A DNA stretch of 64,000 nt, taken from NCBI RefSeq assembly GCF_042680805.1, contig NZ_JBHUEM010000014.1, positions 1-64,000 of the forward strand, given 5' to 3'. The notes under the pieces were generated by a model, which saw nothing but the letters and a program-made list of their open reading frames with translations, ran no database searches and was not told where the DNA came from. Origin of the DNA: Bacillus_CJ salitolerans (GTDB lineage Bacteria > Bacillota > Bacilli > Bacillales > SA4). Below are positions 36,253 to 46,168 of the stretch, one piece after another. A program made the translations under genes and the position numbers. Position 1 is the first letter of the stretch; each line of letters opens with the position of its first letter.

Positions 36253-37239
36253 ATGTTTAAACGGGGATTACATATAGCGTTATCTATAACACTACTTTTT
36301 GTATCTCTTTTTAGTTTAATGTCAACCAATGAAGTTATTGCTGCAACAAATCCGAAGCTTGAAGAGTTAAATCCTGCTAGGAACGCAAAGCATGTACCAG
36401 TTGTAACAGATATCACCTTTCGATTTAATGAGAAGGTAAAAAGACAACCACATGCTGAGAAATTCAAATTCTATAAAAAACATACAAACGGTGCCTACTA
36501 CTCTGAACCTATTAAAGAAATCAAGTTTTCAGAGGATGTTGTAACGGTTATACCTGAAAACCGTTTAGAATTTAATCGTGAGTATAAAATCGAAGTAGGA
36601 ACGTATGCTATTGAGTTGGAAAATGGTTATTATCCATCAGCTATTACAAATATTTTTGAAACAAATTTCATGGAATTTTATGAGCTTATGGTTTTAGATG
36701 AAGCTAAGTTGCAAGGGTTACTACAGGATTATACACCAAGAGAAATTGTCATTTCAGCTCCAAAACGTTATATAGAAAATGTCGAGGTTGTTCATAAAAA
36801 TAAAGGTAAAGTTGCGAATGATGCTAGTCAGGCAGTCACTGAATCACTTACGAACATTGACGTGAAAATATTTGAGAATGAAAAGGTAAGTCAAGTAAAG
36901 GTTGAAATCATCCAAAACGGTAAGGTCATTAGAAGTACGGTTGCTGAAAAAGCTTCAAAAGCATCTGATAAACAGGAAATCTACACAAAAGGGTTCGGAA
37001 ACCTTCCTGTAAACTTTGATGTAAGGATTACCGTTTATGACTCTACTTTCCGTTCTATAGATCAGAAGGTAGCAAAGTTAATATCAGCTGACGCGATGTT
37101 CTCAAATGTTAACGAAAAGTATCAATATAAAACAGCTAATAAATCATTCACCCTTTATGACCTGTTGAAAAAGCCTGAAGACTTTAACACGCTTTTACTT
37201 GAAAATGACATGAAAAAACTCATGGTTCAGGTTAAGTAA
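36253..37239 (+). CDS. Secreted protein with Ig-like (Big_5) domain
   Basis: 328 aa from ATG 36253 (RBS GGAGGAATTACT); an in-frame ATG at 36175 has no RBS and lies before the signal peptide. Signal peptide MFKRGLHIALSITLLFVSLF, cleavage near VIAATN. Residues 30-135 form a Big_5/SbsA-like Ig fold (NPARNAKHVPVVTDITFRFN; REYKIEVGTYAIELENG). The remaining helical and beta part is unknown. First gene of a three-gene operon of exported or membrane proteins near the S-layer locus; perhaps an S-layer-associated protein. Confidence 0.75.
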   Translation: MFKRGLHIALSITLLFVSLFSLMSTNEVIAATNPKLEELNPARNAKHVPVVTDITFRFNEKVKRQPHAEKFKFYKKHTNGAYYSEPIKEIKFSEDVVTVIPENRLEFNREYKIEVGTYAIELENGYYPSAITNIFETNFMEFYELMVLDEAKLQGLLQDYTPREIVISAPKRYIENVEVVHKNKGKVANDASQAVTESLTNIDVKIFENEKVSQVKVEIIQNGKVIRSTVAEKASKASDKQEIYTKGFGNLPVNFDVRITVYDSTFRSIDQKVAKLISADAMFSNVNEKYQYKTANKSFTLYDLLKKPEDFNTLLLENDMKKLMVQVK

Positions 37240-37241
37240 CT

Positions 37242-37955
37242 ATGAAAGCCAAATGGATTCTTTTCTTTGTAATCACCCTTGTAATAGGCAGCTTAGGTAC
37301 GACACCAATTAAAGCAAACGATGATTCTGAAATATGGTCAACGAAAACGACTAATTCAGCAAAAAAAACGTGGACGATTAGCTTTAATCAGCCAGTTCAT
37401 ACAAAAAGTGCAACGAGTAAAACCATATTTGTTGTGAATGAACACAATCAGGTACATGCGACAACCTTGTCCATCTCAGAGGATGGACTGCAAGTTACTG
37501 TTTCACCAAATGCAACCTATCAGCTGAATCATGAGTATCGATTGATTATTGACAGAACGGTTCGTTCAACATCTAGTAAGGATTTAAAGAAAAATTTAAT
37601 TATGCCGTTTAAGGTTGTTCCTAAATCATCTTCATCCACTGCTGGTTCAGATTCGACCTCTCCATCCGGTTCAGCAACGAATCCTTCTGGAGACGGGCAA
37701 TCTAGTTCGAATCATGATGATACAGAATCACTTTTACAAATCACCGTTTCACGAAATGACTATGTTGCGGATGTGACAGTAAAAGGCGATGATACCATCA
37801 CTCAAGTCCTTATTGGGCGAAATAAAATGCATTACGCCGGGAATAACTCCTTTAACCTGGGAGTTGCGGGAGTAGAAAGTGGCGATACGCTTGTTATCAA
37901 AGCTTACAACCATGAACAGAAACTCGTTGCTCAAGAGCGATATAAAGTCGAATAA
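37242..37955 (+). CDS. Secreted Big_5-like protein with Ser-rich linker
   Basis: 237 aa, starting 3 bases after the previous stop, so translationally coupled. Signal peptide MKAKWILFFVITLVIGSLGT. An Ig-like domain at 30-130 (KKTWTISFNQPVHTKSATSK; YQLNHEYRLIIDRTV) is followed by a Ser/Gly/Thr linker (about 133-160) and a small beta domain. No anchor motif. Probably works with its neighbour at the cell surface. Exact function unknown. Confidence 0.7.
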   Translation: MKAKWILFFVITLVIGSLGTTPIKANDDSEIWSTKTTNSAKKTWTISFNQPVHTKSATSKTIFVVNEHNQVHATTLSISEDGLQVTVSPNATYQLNHEYRLIIDRTVRSTSSKDLKKNLIMPFKVVPKSSSSTAGSDSTSPSGSATNPSGDGQSSSNHDDTESLLQITVSRNDYVADVTVKGDDTITQVLIGRNKMHYAGNNSFNLGVAGVESGDTLVIKAYNHEQKLVAQERYKVE

Positions 37956-37984
37956 GGCACATCTTTGAAAGGTTTGGTAACTGC

Positions 37985-38263
37985 ATGGTTAAAAAGTCTT
38001 TATTGAGTACATTTATCTTTACATTAGTCGTTGTGAATTTATTACTATGGCCGTATTTATATAAACAAGCTACTTCATCTGGAGATTCATCACCTCGTTC
38101 TGAAGAAGTGAGTCAGGAAGTTGAAACACCCATTGATTCATCTGAAATGGATGACCCAGAAACAAGCGTCGAGGATCAAGCTGGATCAGAAACAAGTGAG
38201 GATTTAGAGGAAGAAGAAGCAAACGAGACTTCAAACGAGTTTAAGGTTATTGATATTAAGTAA
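37985..38263 (+). CDS. Small single-pass membrane protein with acidic tail
   Basis: 92 aa. MVKKSLLSTFIFTLVVVNLLLWP is an uncleaved-looking N-terminal helix. The rest is a highly acidic Glu/Ser-rich extracellular tail. It lies 29 bases after the preceding gene and before a terminator, so it is the last gene of the operon. Function unknown. Confidence 0.65.
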   Translation: MVKKSLLSTFIFTLVVVNLLLWPYLYKQATSSGDSSPRSEEVSQEVETPIDSSEMDDPETSVEDQAGSETSEDLEEEEANETSNEFKVIDIK

Positions 38264-38268
38264 GGTTG

Positions 38269-38303
38269 TACACCAAATCCGGTTAGGGTTTGGTGTATTT
38301 TTA
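38269..38303 (+). terminator. Terminator of the Big_5 operon
   Basis: TACACCAAA and TTTGGTGTA pair around 11 nt, followed by TTTTTA. Confidence 0.8.
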
Positions 38304-38309
38304 TCCTTC

Positions 38310-38527
38310 TTGGAAGTTATTGTCAAAAAGTTGAAATAAACAGGTTTTTGGTTGAAATCCTTATGAAAAAGGTTGAAATAACGACTTTTCGAGGTGAAAT
38401 CATCAGTAAAAAAGATGAAATAATCACATTTTCAGTTGAAATCATTAGTATAGAATATAAAATAAACAATTTTTCAGTTGAATTCATTAGTAGGAATGGT
38501 GAAATAACATTTTCCAGTAAAAAATCA
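38310..38527. repeat. Exact 21-bp-period intergenic tandem array
   Basis: TTGAAAT or one-base variants occur at 38331, 38352, 38373, 38394, 38415, 38436, 38457, 38478 and 38499, always 21 bp apart, with weaker units at 38310 and 38520. Alternate spacers resemble each other (CATTAGTA versus ACTTTTCAG), giving a 42-bp super-unit. The antisense ORF over it is only a read-through of the repeats. Confidence 0.9.
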
Positions 38528-38585
38528 TCATGATTTTCGGCGTAACCATCAAAATGTATGCCGTATTCCCACCAATAGGTATGAA

Positions 38586-38616
38586 AAAACCGCATAGACA
38601 AAAGTCTATGCGGTTT
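38586..38616 (-). terminator. Terminator of the ugd-galU operon
   Basis: AACCGCATAGAC and GTCTATGCGGTT pair around AAAA; on the minus strand it is followed by TTTTTC. Confidence 0.85.
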
Positions 38617-38625
38617 CGCAAACAA

Positions 38626-39936
38626 TTATTGTGTAATTACACTTGGACGCCCCATCGAAACGTATGTAACGCCTTGTTGCTCTGCTTCTTCAACAGAGTA
38701 ACAATTACGTCCATCTAAAATTACTGGCGTTTTCATTAACTCTTTAAAGATGGAGAACGAAATTTCCTTTACCTCTTTCCACTCTGTCACGATAAAGACA
38801 ATGTCTGCACCGTTTAGTGCATCTTGAATGGATTCTGTATACTCAATTTCATCACCTAAAATGTGCTTTGTGTTGCTCACTGCAATCGGGTCATAGCCAA
38901 TGACAGATGCACCCTCTTCAGTAAGCTTCTTCGCGATAACAAGGGATGCTGCTTCGCGAACATCATCTGTGTTTGGCTTAAAGGCTAATCCTAGTATGGC
39001 AGCACGCTTTCCTTGTAATGAACCCACTATTTCTTTTGCTTTAGCTACTAAAAGCGCTTGCTGATTGTTGTTCACTTTAATGACCGATTCAAGTAGCTCG
39101 AACTTATGCTCAACATCCCCAGCAATTTGTACGAGTGCTTTCGTATCTTTAGGGAAGCAAGATCCACCATATCCGATACCCGCCTGTAAAAACTGGCTCC
39201 CGATTCGTTTATCCAAACCAATTCCAGTCGCCACATCATCGATATTGGCTCCAAGCTTTTCGCAAATATTGGAGATTTCGTTAATAAAGCTGATCTTCGT
39301 CGCTAAAAATGCATTCGATGCATACTTTATCATTTCTGCACTATGAATATCCGTTTTCATAATCGGAATTCCGTATGGGCGGTTTAGCTCTTCGATAACT
39401 GCTGCTGCTTGTTCACTTTCAGCACCGATCACAATCCGGTCACCATTGAATGTATCATGTATCGCTGAGCCTTCACGTAAAAACTCTGGATTTGAGACGA
39501 TATCCACTTTCACGTTCGCTACTTTATTAGATTCCACTATATTTTTAATACGATCATTTGTCCCAACTGGAACGGTACTTTTCGTCACAACGATAACATT
39601 TTTCCGAATGGTTTTTCCAATCGCCTCTGCCACCCTATCAATATACGTTAAGTTGGCTGAACCGTCTTTGTTTTCTGGGGTCCCTACTGCGATATAAATA
39701 ATATCCGCGTCAGCATATGCTTCTTCTACACTTGTTGTAAAATGAAGTCGACCTCGTTCAATGTTTTGCTTCATAAGCTCGTCTAATCCAGGCTCATAAA
39801 TCGGTGAAATTCCGGCCTTCATCTTTTCTACCTTTGCCTCATCAATATCAAAGCAAAGTACATTGTGACCAATTTCTGATAAACAAACACCTGTCACGAG
39901 ACCTACATAACCTGTTCCGGCTACTGAAATCTTCAA
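38626..39936 (-). CDS. ugd: UDP-glucose 6-dehydrogenase
   Basis: 436 aa. It oxidises UDP-glucose to UDP-glucuronate with NAD. An N-terminal Rossmann fold (GTGYVGLVTG), the central UDPGDH domain with catalytic Cys in GYGGSCFPKD, and a C-terminal UDP-binding domain are all present. I prefer TTG at 39936 (MKISVAGTGYVG) 8 bases after AGAGAGG; a GTG three codons upstream touches that RBS. It follows galU by a few bases, so both substrate supply and oxidation are co-expressed for teichuronic acid or capsule. B. subtilis tuaD and ywqF are equivalents. Confidence 0.95.
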   Translation of the reverse strand: MKISVAGTGYVGLVTGVCLSEIGHNVLCFDIDEAKVEKMKAGISPIYEPGLDELMKQNIERGRLHFTTSVEEAYADADIIYIAVGTPENKDGSANLTYIDRVAEAIGKTIRKNVIVVTKSTVPVGTNDRIKNIVESNKVANVKVDIVSNPEFLREGSAIHDTFNGDRIVIGAESEQAAAVIEELNRPYGIPIMKTDIHSAEMIKYASNAFLATKISFINEISNICEKLGANIDDVATGIGLDKRIGSQFLQAGIGYGGSCFPKDTKALVQIAGDVEHKFELLESVIKVNNNQQALLVAKAKEIVGSLQGKRAAILGLAFKPNTDDVREAASLVIAKKLTEEGASVIGYDPIAVSNTKHILGDEIEYTESIQDALNGADIVFIVTEWKEVKEISFSIFKELMKTPVILDGRNCYSVEEAEQQGVTYVSMGRPSVITQ

Positions 39937-39949
39937 ATCTAACACCTCT

Positions 39950-40828
39950 CTATTGTTCGTTCTTAATCACTTTTTCGAGATAAGCAAACACATCATCTCG
40001 CAGGTCTTCTCTCTTTAACGCAAAATCAATTGTCGCTTTAACAAATCCGAACTTATCACCAACGTCATAGCGAATTCCATCGAAGTTATACGCTAATACC
40101 GCTTGATATTCATTTAATTTCTTGATCGCATCGGTTAATTGAATTTCCCCGCCAGCTCCTGGTGGTAGATCTCCTAAAATATCAAAAATCTCATGACGCA
40201 ACACATAGCGTCCCATAATGGCAAAATTCGATGGTGCATCCTGTAATGCTGGCTTTTCAACAAGCGTTTCAACGTTTAATACTTGATGTCCTAGCTCTTG
40301 TCCTTTATGACCAATGATTCCATACTTGGAAACGTCCTCATCGGCCACCTCTTGAACACCGACTACACTTGTTTGGAAACGATTGAATACATCGATTAAT
40401 TGACCAAGACATGGGTTTTCTGACTGTACAATGTCGTCTCCGAGCATAACCGCAAACGGTTCATTTCCGATGAAACGACGTGCACAATAAATCGCATGTC
40501 CAAGTCCTTTTGGTTCCTTTTGACGGATATAATGAATATTTGCTAAGTCTGAAATACTTTGAACTTCTTCAAGTTTATCCCATTTTTCTTTTTTCGCTAA
40601 TGTCTCTTCAAGTTCATAAGATTTATCGAAATGATCCTCAATAGCACGCTTTCCGCGGCCACTTACAATAATAATATCCTCAATGCCAGAGGCTACAGCT
40701 TCTTCTACAATATATTGAATCGTTGGCTTATCAACAATTGGTAACATTTCTTTTGGCTGTGCTTTCGTTGCAGGTAAAAACCGTGTTCCTAAACCTGCTG
40801 CTGGAATGATGGCTTTCCGAACTTTCAT
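39950..40828 (-). CDS. galU: UTP-glucose-1-phosphate uridylyltransferase
   Basis: 292 aa. Makes UDP-glucose from UTP and glucose-1-phosphate (GalU/GtaB). N-terminal nucleotide-binding motif AAGLGTRFLPATKAQPKEM, then KEPKGLGHAI, VMLGDD, and the sugar-site VEKP are clear. Full family length. The RBS GGGGGTAAG is 4 bases before ATG. First gene of the galU-ugd operon. In Bacillus this enzyme supports glucolipid and teichoic acid glucosylation. Confidence 0.95.
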   Translation of the reverse strand: MKVRKAIIPAAGLGTRFLPATKAQPKEMLPIVDKPTIQYIVEEAVASGIEDIIIVSGRGKRAIEDHFDKSYELEETLAKKEKWDKLEEVQSISDLANIHYIRQKEPKGLGHAIYCARRFIGNEPFAVMLGDDIVQSENPCLGQLIDVFNRFQTSVVGVQEVADEDVSKYGIIGHKGQELGHQVLNVETLVEKPALQDAPSNFAIMGRYVLRHEIFDILGDLPPGAGGEIQLTDAIKKLNEYQAVLAYNFDGIRYDVGDKFGFVKATIDFALKREDLRDDVFAYLEKVIKNEQ

Positions 40829-41088
40829 TCTCTTACCCCCATTTCTCTATCGTTTGATAGAGTCCTTAAAAATTTCCTTCTCATTATATTATAACAGCAT
40901 CCATCTGTAAATTTTGTGTCAATGCACGTAAGAAATCACAAATATTTTGTAAAGGGTACTTTGATATGTGCTAGATTTACCGGCTTACGATATAATAAGG
41001 AGATAGACATTTTTTGGGTATATTAACTTGCAAGCACTTATAACCTTGAAGCCGAATTCGGCTTAACTAGAAAAAAGTGGTGAATGAA

Positions 41089-42735
41089 ATGTTACAACGC
41101 GAAATGACAAAGGAACAGCTCCAATATTGTGCGGATGAAATTAAACGCGAGCTCAGTCCTGATATTGACTATGACAGAGAGAAAATGAAAAAAGGGTTGA
41201 ATTTATTTAGGCAAGGCAGTGTATTTAATGCGAGCTTAGAGGATCGTTATATCGAAGCAAAGGTTCAAGATGGTTCCCCGTTTCAGGTTATGCTTGACTT
41301 AGATGTTTTCGTGCTAAGCACTTGCACCTGCTCGACTGGTGGAATTTGTCGTCACAAGCTTGCCGTCTTCTTTTATGCGTATGCAATGGTTGATCGAGTT
41401 GGCGTCTTTTTTCAAGAATGGAAAGATAAGAAGAAGCCACCTTCTCTTCCCCTATCCTTAAAACAGATGAAAAAAGAAGATAGAACAGTGGAAACATTGG
41501 AAACTGTTCGTGATTGGTATACGCTTTTTAAAAGACAGCACCATTTATTTAAACAAAAACAAGAAAACAACCGTCTCTCGTTTAATCAGCTTTTTAGCTT
41601 CGAATCGTTATATAAAACTTACTTTCACAGCTTAAAAGCACATGCTCCGCAAACTCCTTTTACAAAAGAGTTGTTTATGATTCACGCTGCTGTTTTTACG
41701 ATGGAAAAGCTAGTTGAGCAATCTGAAAGCTCTCGACTGTCATTAAGTAGTAAGGATTCTTATGTGTATCCTTATGTAAATGAACTATTAACGGTTATTC
41801 ACGACCGTCTAAATGATATAAAAAGTATGGCCTTCCCTTTAGGAGCAGATCCTTTATTAATTGAAACGAAAGAAGAGCTAACCAATCTATTAGTTGTAGG
41901 GAATGAATATCAGTACGAACGGTTAATGGCGTACTTTATAATTTGGAAAACTCTATTAAACCGCCCTGCGTGGATTAAAGAAGAAATTGATCTTTTAAAG
42001 GTTAAACAGCAAGACTTTTTGAGAGCGAAGAAATCTTATGCTGTTGATTGTCAATTTGCCTTAGCTCATCATGCATGGCTTGAAAAATGCGACGATACAG
42101 CCATAGATTTACTAGAGAAAATTCAAGGAAATATTTTAAACTATTGTTATTATTGGACAGGGAATCTTCAGCTTTCAAAGGAGTGGGATCGTGAGGAAAA
42201 ATGGCTCACCTTCTCCCTTACCCTTTTAAAGGATTACAACCAAAGCCTTATCGACTATCATAGTAAAAGAAACATAACACGACAGTTTATGAAGTTGTAT
42301 GAACACTTTTCACAATTATCAGGTACTCAAAATTCCTTATTACAATCCGCTTTAAAAGAACTCTTACCATATAGCTATGTTGAATTTAATGATTATTTAC
42401 TAGAGCAAGAGAATTATCACACTTGGATCGAACTTCAAATGGCAGTAGGATTTGATATTAGTGAGCTTGAGAAGGAAACGTTAAAGCAAATTGAACAGTT
42501 TGATCGATCACTACTCCTTCCTCTGTACCATAAAGCCATTAACGATGCGATTCGTCAAAGATCTAGACCTGCTTATAAGCTAGCCGTTCGGTATTTAAAA
42601 AAGCTACGTACTCAATACCGTCAGCTGAAACAACTGCACATATGGTCAGACTATATCGAAAGGTTGGCAAGTGAACATAAACGCTTGAGAGCTTTTCAAG
42701 AGGAATTAGAAAGAGGGAAACTAATTCATGATTGA
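41089..42735 (+). CDS. ywqB: SWIM zinc-finger protein (YwqB-like)
   Basis: About 548 aa from ATG 41089 (two in-frame GTG codons at 41077 and 41080 are possible starts). A SWIM motif, CTC then eight residues later CRHK, sits near residues 79-90; it binds zinc and nucleic acid or protein. The rest is a long helical region. The last 8 bases overlap the SNF2 gene, the same pairing as ywqB-ywqA in B. subtilis. Probably a partner of the SNF2 ATPase; biochemical role unknown. Confidence 0.88.
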   Translation: MLQREMTKEQLQYCADEIKRELSPDIDYDREKMKKGLNLFRQGSVFNASLEDRYIEAKVQDGSPFQVMLDLDVFVLSTCTCSTGGICRHKLAVFFYAYAMVDRVGVFFQEWKDKKKPPSLPLSLKQMKKEDRTVETLETVRDWYTLFKRQHHLFKQKQENNRLSFNQLFSFESLYKTYFHSLKAHAPQTPFTKELFMIHAAVFTMEKLVEQSESSRLSLSSKDSYVYPYVNELLTVIHDRLNDIKSMAFPLGADPLLIETKEELTNLLVVGNEYQYERLMAYFIIWKTLLNRPAWIKEEIDLLKVKQQDFLRAKKSYAVDCQFALAHHAWLEKCDDTAIDLLEKIQGNILNYCYYWTGNLQLSKEWDREEKWLTFSLTLLKDYNQSLIDYHSKRNITRQFMKLYEHFSQLSGTQNSLLQSALKELLPYSYVEFNDYLLEQENYHTWIELQMAVGFDISELEKETLKQIEQFDRSLLLPLYHKAINDAIRQRSRPAYKLAVRYLKKLRTQYRQLKQLHIWSDYIERLASEHKRLRAFQEELERGKLIHD

Positions 42736-45502
42736 GATCAAAACCATGATTGGAAAAACTGAATGGATACCATCTAAGGGGATGTTCCTTTGGGTAGAAA
42801 ATGAATCAGGTCGCCTTCTAAGTGTGGAAGAATGGAAGGACACCGCTTTTGCTTGGCACAAAGCCTCCTTTTATGGAACATTTTTAAAGAAATCAGAATG
42901 GAAACGTCATGAAGGTATTCTTCTTTCTCCTTGGACGGCACTGGATTTTTTTGCATCGTCTCCTTCTAATTCTCTATCAAGACTGACATGGGAAGGTTCT
43001 GCCAATCAATTTCGTTCAATTGCCAAGTCGCTAAAGGATAGCTTAGAACACGGTGACTTTATGCCTGATTTCGAAGCATGGCAAAACGGAAAAACAGGTT
43101 GGAAGCATGTTTCTCTTGTGTTAATGGATACTGAAAAAGAATGGTTTTCATTAGCTGTGCAAGAGTTAGTAGAGGCAAATGAAGAACTTCAACAAATGTG
43201 GAAACAAATTCAATCACGCTATCCGCTTCTCAAAAAATCTAGTATTGTCGCAGATGAAGAAGATTGGCTACAAAAGATTGGCTGGAAAGAGGATCAATCA
43301 CCGTTTCGAGTTGGCCTACAGCTTGAAGAACCGTTAGAAGATGGTTTAGATTGGGAGCTTTCGATTTTTCTAAGAGAAAAAGAAAACCCTGATGACGTCA
43401 TCCCAGTTCATAACCTTCATAATATGAGTGAGGAAAACGCCAGCTTTGTATACCGAGAAATCGATAAGTGGACCACTCTTGTTCCTTGGTTGAAGCAGGA
43501 GGACAAAATCAAGCAATCCATAAATGAATTGGAAGCCTTTGAGTTTTTAACAGAGGCTAGCTCTACACTGACAGGTGCTGGAGTTGAAATATTATTGCCT
43601 TCCTGGTGGCAAGCCCTAAGGGATACTCAGCCTGCACTAAAAGCAAAGGTGAAAAATTCACCTACGTCTTCAAGACAATCCTTCGTTGGGATGAATGCCA
43701 TTATTCAATATGATTGGCGTTTATCGACAAATGGAATTGATATTTCTGAAGAGGATTTCCTTCGCATGGTCGATGAGAAAAGAAGGCTTATTAACATCCG
43801 TGGCAGGTGGATTAGGCTAGATCCAGGCTTTATCAAACAAGTACAAACAATCATGCAAAAGGCTAATAAGGAAGGTTTACGGTTCTGGGACGTGCTTGAA
43901 CATGAGCTGAATGAAGGAAAGCGTGATACAGCCCTTACCGATCTCGATACTTCTCAGCTTTTCCGGCAGATCCAAATCGAAATCAATGATCAGCTTTCAG
44001 ATATGATTCGAAAATTAACAGAGGCTAAAGAGCTTCCAAAGGTGAAGATACCCAAATCTTTTCAAGGCTCGCTTAGACCGTATCAAACACACGGTGTACA
44101 ATGGCTCGCATTCCTTCGCAGCTTTGGATTTGGCGCTTGTCTTGCTGATGATATGGGTCTTGGTAAAACGGTCCAGATGATTACGTATTTTCTGCATGTA
44201 AAAGAAAAAGAGAAGCCTGCAACCCCAGCTCTTATCATTGCCCCAACATCTGTACTTGGGAACTGGCAGAAGGAATTGGAGAAATTTTCACCGTCATTAC
44301 GTGTTTATTTGCATTACGGTTCCAATCGAAAAAAAGATGAAGATTTTATATCGGCTATAAAGAACGCAGACATCGTTTTAACCTCCTATGGACTTGCCCA
44401 TTTGGATTTAGAAGAGTTAGAAAACGTGAAATGGAGCACCATCTGTATCGATGAGGCGCAAAACATTAAAAATGCGGACACGAAACAGTCTCGCTCTGTT
44501 CGGAGTTTAACCGGTCACCATCATATCGCCCTAACAGGAACTCCTATGGAAAATCGATTATCCGAACTATGGGCGATCTATGACTTTATCAATCACGGTT
44601 ATTTAGGAAGTCTTCATCAATTTCATAAACGGTTTGTTATTCCTATTGAACGTGATCAAGACACAGCAAAAATCCGTCAATTACAAAAGATGATCCGTCC
44701 ATTCTTGCTCCGTCGTACGAAAAAGGATGAAGAAGTAGCACTGAACTTACCAGATAAGCAGGAGCAAAAGGAGTATTGTTCTCTTTCTGTTGAGCAAGCT
44801 TCTCTGTATGAACAGCTAGTACAGGATACCTTCTCACAGATTGAGAAGCTTACAGGCTTCCAGCGTAAAGGACTAGTGTTAAAGATGTTAAGTAAACTCA
44901 AGCAAGTGTGTAATCATCCTAGTCTATATTTAAAAGAGGAAAAGCCAAGGGACCTCGTCAATCGCTCGAACAAAATGAAAAAGCTAGCTGAAATTGCCGG
45001 ACAAATCCAAGAGCAAGGTGAAAGCTGTATTATTTTCACTCAGTACATTGAGATGGGGAATATGATTCGTTCTTATTTGGAAGCAGAATATAAAGAAACA
45101 GTACGTTTTCTTCATGGCGGTACCTCGAAGGTTGAACGGGACCGAATCATCGAAGATTTTCAAGCAGAAAAGCAAAAGTTCCTGATTCTCTCATTGAAAG
45201 CAGGGGGAACTGGTTTAAATTTAACCGCCGCCAACCATGTTATCCATTATGATCGTTGGTGGAACCCCGCTGTTGAAAATCAGGCGACCGACCGTGCTTA
45301 TCGAATCGGACAAACTAAATTTGTTCATGTTCATAAGCTCATCACTTCTGGAACCCTTGAAGAAAAAATCGATGAGATGCTCGAAAAGAAACAACAATTG
45401 AACGAAGAAATCATCCAAAGTGAAGGCTGGGTTACAGAGCTATCCACTAGGGATTTACACGAGCTATTTGCACTACGCTCAAATTGGAGTGAGGAATCAT
45501 GA
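42728..45502 (+). CDS. ywqA: SNF2-family DNA-dependent ATPase (YwqA-like)
   Basis: 924 aa. N-terminal SNF2-assisting region about 1-420, then the two RecA folds: Walker A DDMGLGKT near 474, DEAQ near 574, TGTPMENR, and C-terminal helicase motifs SLKAGGTGLNL and ATDRAYRIGQ. Translocates on double-stranded DNA and probably remodels protein-DNA complexes. Starts inside ywqB, so translation is coupled. Its stop overlaps the start of a 36-aa ORF. Confidence 0.93.
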   Translation: MIEIKTMIGKTEWIPSKGMFLWVENESGRLLSVEEWKDTAFAWHKASFYGTFLKKSEWKRHEGILLSPWTALDFFASSPSNSLSRLTWEGSANQFRSIAKSLKDSLEHGDFMPDFEAWQNGKTGWKHVSLVLMDTEKEWFSLAVQELVEANEELQQMWKQIQSRYPLLKKSSIVADEEDWLQKIGWKEDQSPFRVGLQLEEPLEDGLDWELSIFLREKENPDDVIPVHNLHNMSEENASFVYREIDKWTTLVPWLKQEDKIKQSINELEAFEFLTEASSTLTGAGVEILLPSWWQALRDTQPALKAKVKNSPTSSRQSFVGMNAIIQYDWRLSTNGIDISEEDFLRMVDEKRRLINIRGRWIRLDPGFIKQVQTIMQKANKEGLRFWDVLEHELNEGKRDTALTDLDTSQLFRQIQIEINDQLSDMIRKLTEAKELPKVKIPKSFQGSLRPYQTHGVQWLAFLRSFGFGACLADDMGLGKTVQMITYFLHVKEKEKPATPALIIAPTSVLGNWQKELEKFSPSLRVYLHYGSNRKKDEDFISAIKNADIVLTSYGLAHLDLEELENVKWSTICIDEAQNIKNADTKQSRSVRSLTGHHHIALTGTPMENRLSELWAIYDFINHGYLGSLHQFHKRFVIPIERDQDTAKIRQLQKMIRPFLLRRTKKDEEVALNLPDKQEQKEYCSLSVEQASLYEQLVQDTFSQIEKLTGFQRKGLVLKMLSKLKQVCNHPSLYLKEEKPRDLVNRSNKMKKLAEIAGQIQEQGESCIIFTQYIEMGNMIRSYLEAEYKETVRFLHGGTSKVERDRIIEDFQAEKQKFLILSLKAGGTGLNLTAANHVIHYDRWWNPAVENQATDRAYRIGQTKFVHVHKLITSGTLEEKIDEMLEKKQQLNEEIIQSEGWVTELSTRDLHELFALRSNWSEES

Positions 45503-45609
45503 AAAATGAGAACAACAATGTCCAGACTGTAGATAAAAAACATGAGGCTAAAGCGAAGGAATGGCAGGATTTTTATAAAGCCATTTCTGAAAAGGTTAAA
45601 AATTCATAA
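45499..45609 (+). CDS. Small protein overlapping the SNF2 gene, 36 aa
   Basis: ATGA overlap with the SNF2 stop (45499-45502) opens a 36-codon frame, MKNENNNVQTVDKKHEAKAK to KNS. It is very charged and helical. The 4-base overlap and a terminator 20 bases later suggest a genuine last gene of the SWIM-SNF2 operon. Not recognised. Confidence 0.6.
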   Translation: MKNENNNVQTVDKKHEAKAKEWQDFYKAISEKVKNS

Positions 45610-45627
45610 TAAATTCCATTCAAATCT

Positions 45628-45660
45628 AAAGCCTATATCATTTTCGATATAGGCTTTTTT
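45628..45660. terminator. Bidirectional terminator
   Basis: AAGCCTATATC and GATATAGGCTT pair around 6 nt with A and T tracts. It serves the SNF2 operon and the convergent VanZ gene. Confidence 0.85.
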
Positions 45661-46168
45661 CTATCTGCAAAGAATTACTTCTTTTAATAAGACGGTACAA
45701 TGAAAACGCCGTAATTCCAAGCATACCTCCAACAGAATCTAACATAACATCATTTATCAGTGGGGTTCGATCACCTGTGAAATGCTGGTGAATTTCATCC
45801 ATAGTGGCATATAAAATGATAAATAGAGCCGTAGTCACTAGGCTAGGAACAATCTTTTTTCTAGAAAACGTAAAATACATGGCCCGGCATGTAAAGAAAC
45901 CTAATATGAAGAACACCCCAACATGCGCTCCCTTTCGGATAAAAAACTCGACAAATGTCATCGGAGTCAAGTTTCGGACACTAATTTCTCTCCCGGCGTA
46001 GGTGAATTCAACCCATGAGAATTTTTGAACAATCCACTCCTTACTTACATATTCCCCAAGTAGTGGTCGTACGTCTTGATGTTGATAAGGCTGTGATGAA
46101 AACCAAAATATCGTTCCCGCAATGATCAACATCGGCAGCCAATACAAACTCATTCGAAGTAATTTCAT
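45638..46168 (-). CDS. VanZ-family membrane protein
   Basis: 176 aa with four hydrophobic helices. Family signature residues: FWFSSQP near the N-terminus, FIRKGAHVGVFFILGF, and ATMDEIHQHFTGDRTPLINDVMLDS across the C-terminal half, here cited only by its parts DEIHQ and DVMLDS. VanZ relatives alter teicoplanin sensitivity by an unknown mechanism. Stop codon lies within the shared terminator. Alone in its transcription unit. Confidence 0.85.
   Translation of the reverse strand: MKLLRMSLYWLPMLIIAGTIFWFSSQPYQHQDVRPLLGEYVSKEWIVQKFSWVEFTYAGREISVRNLTPMTFVEFFIRKGAHVGVFFILGFFTCRAMYFTFSRKKIVPSLVTTALFIILYATMDEIHQHFTGDRTPLINDVMLDSVGGMLGITAFSLYRLIKRSNSLQIEKSLYRK

Noticed and set aside
38323..38625. 100-aa minus-strand ORF
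   Set aside because: It is the antisense reading of the 21-bp array plus a terminator, with no RBS; its amino acid repeats follow from the DNA period.
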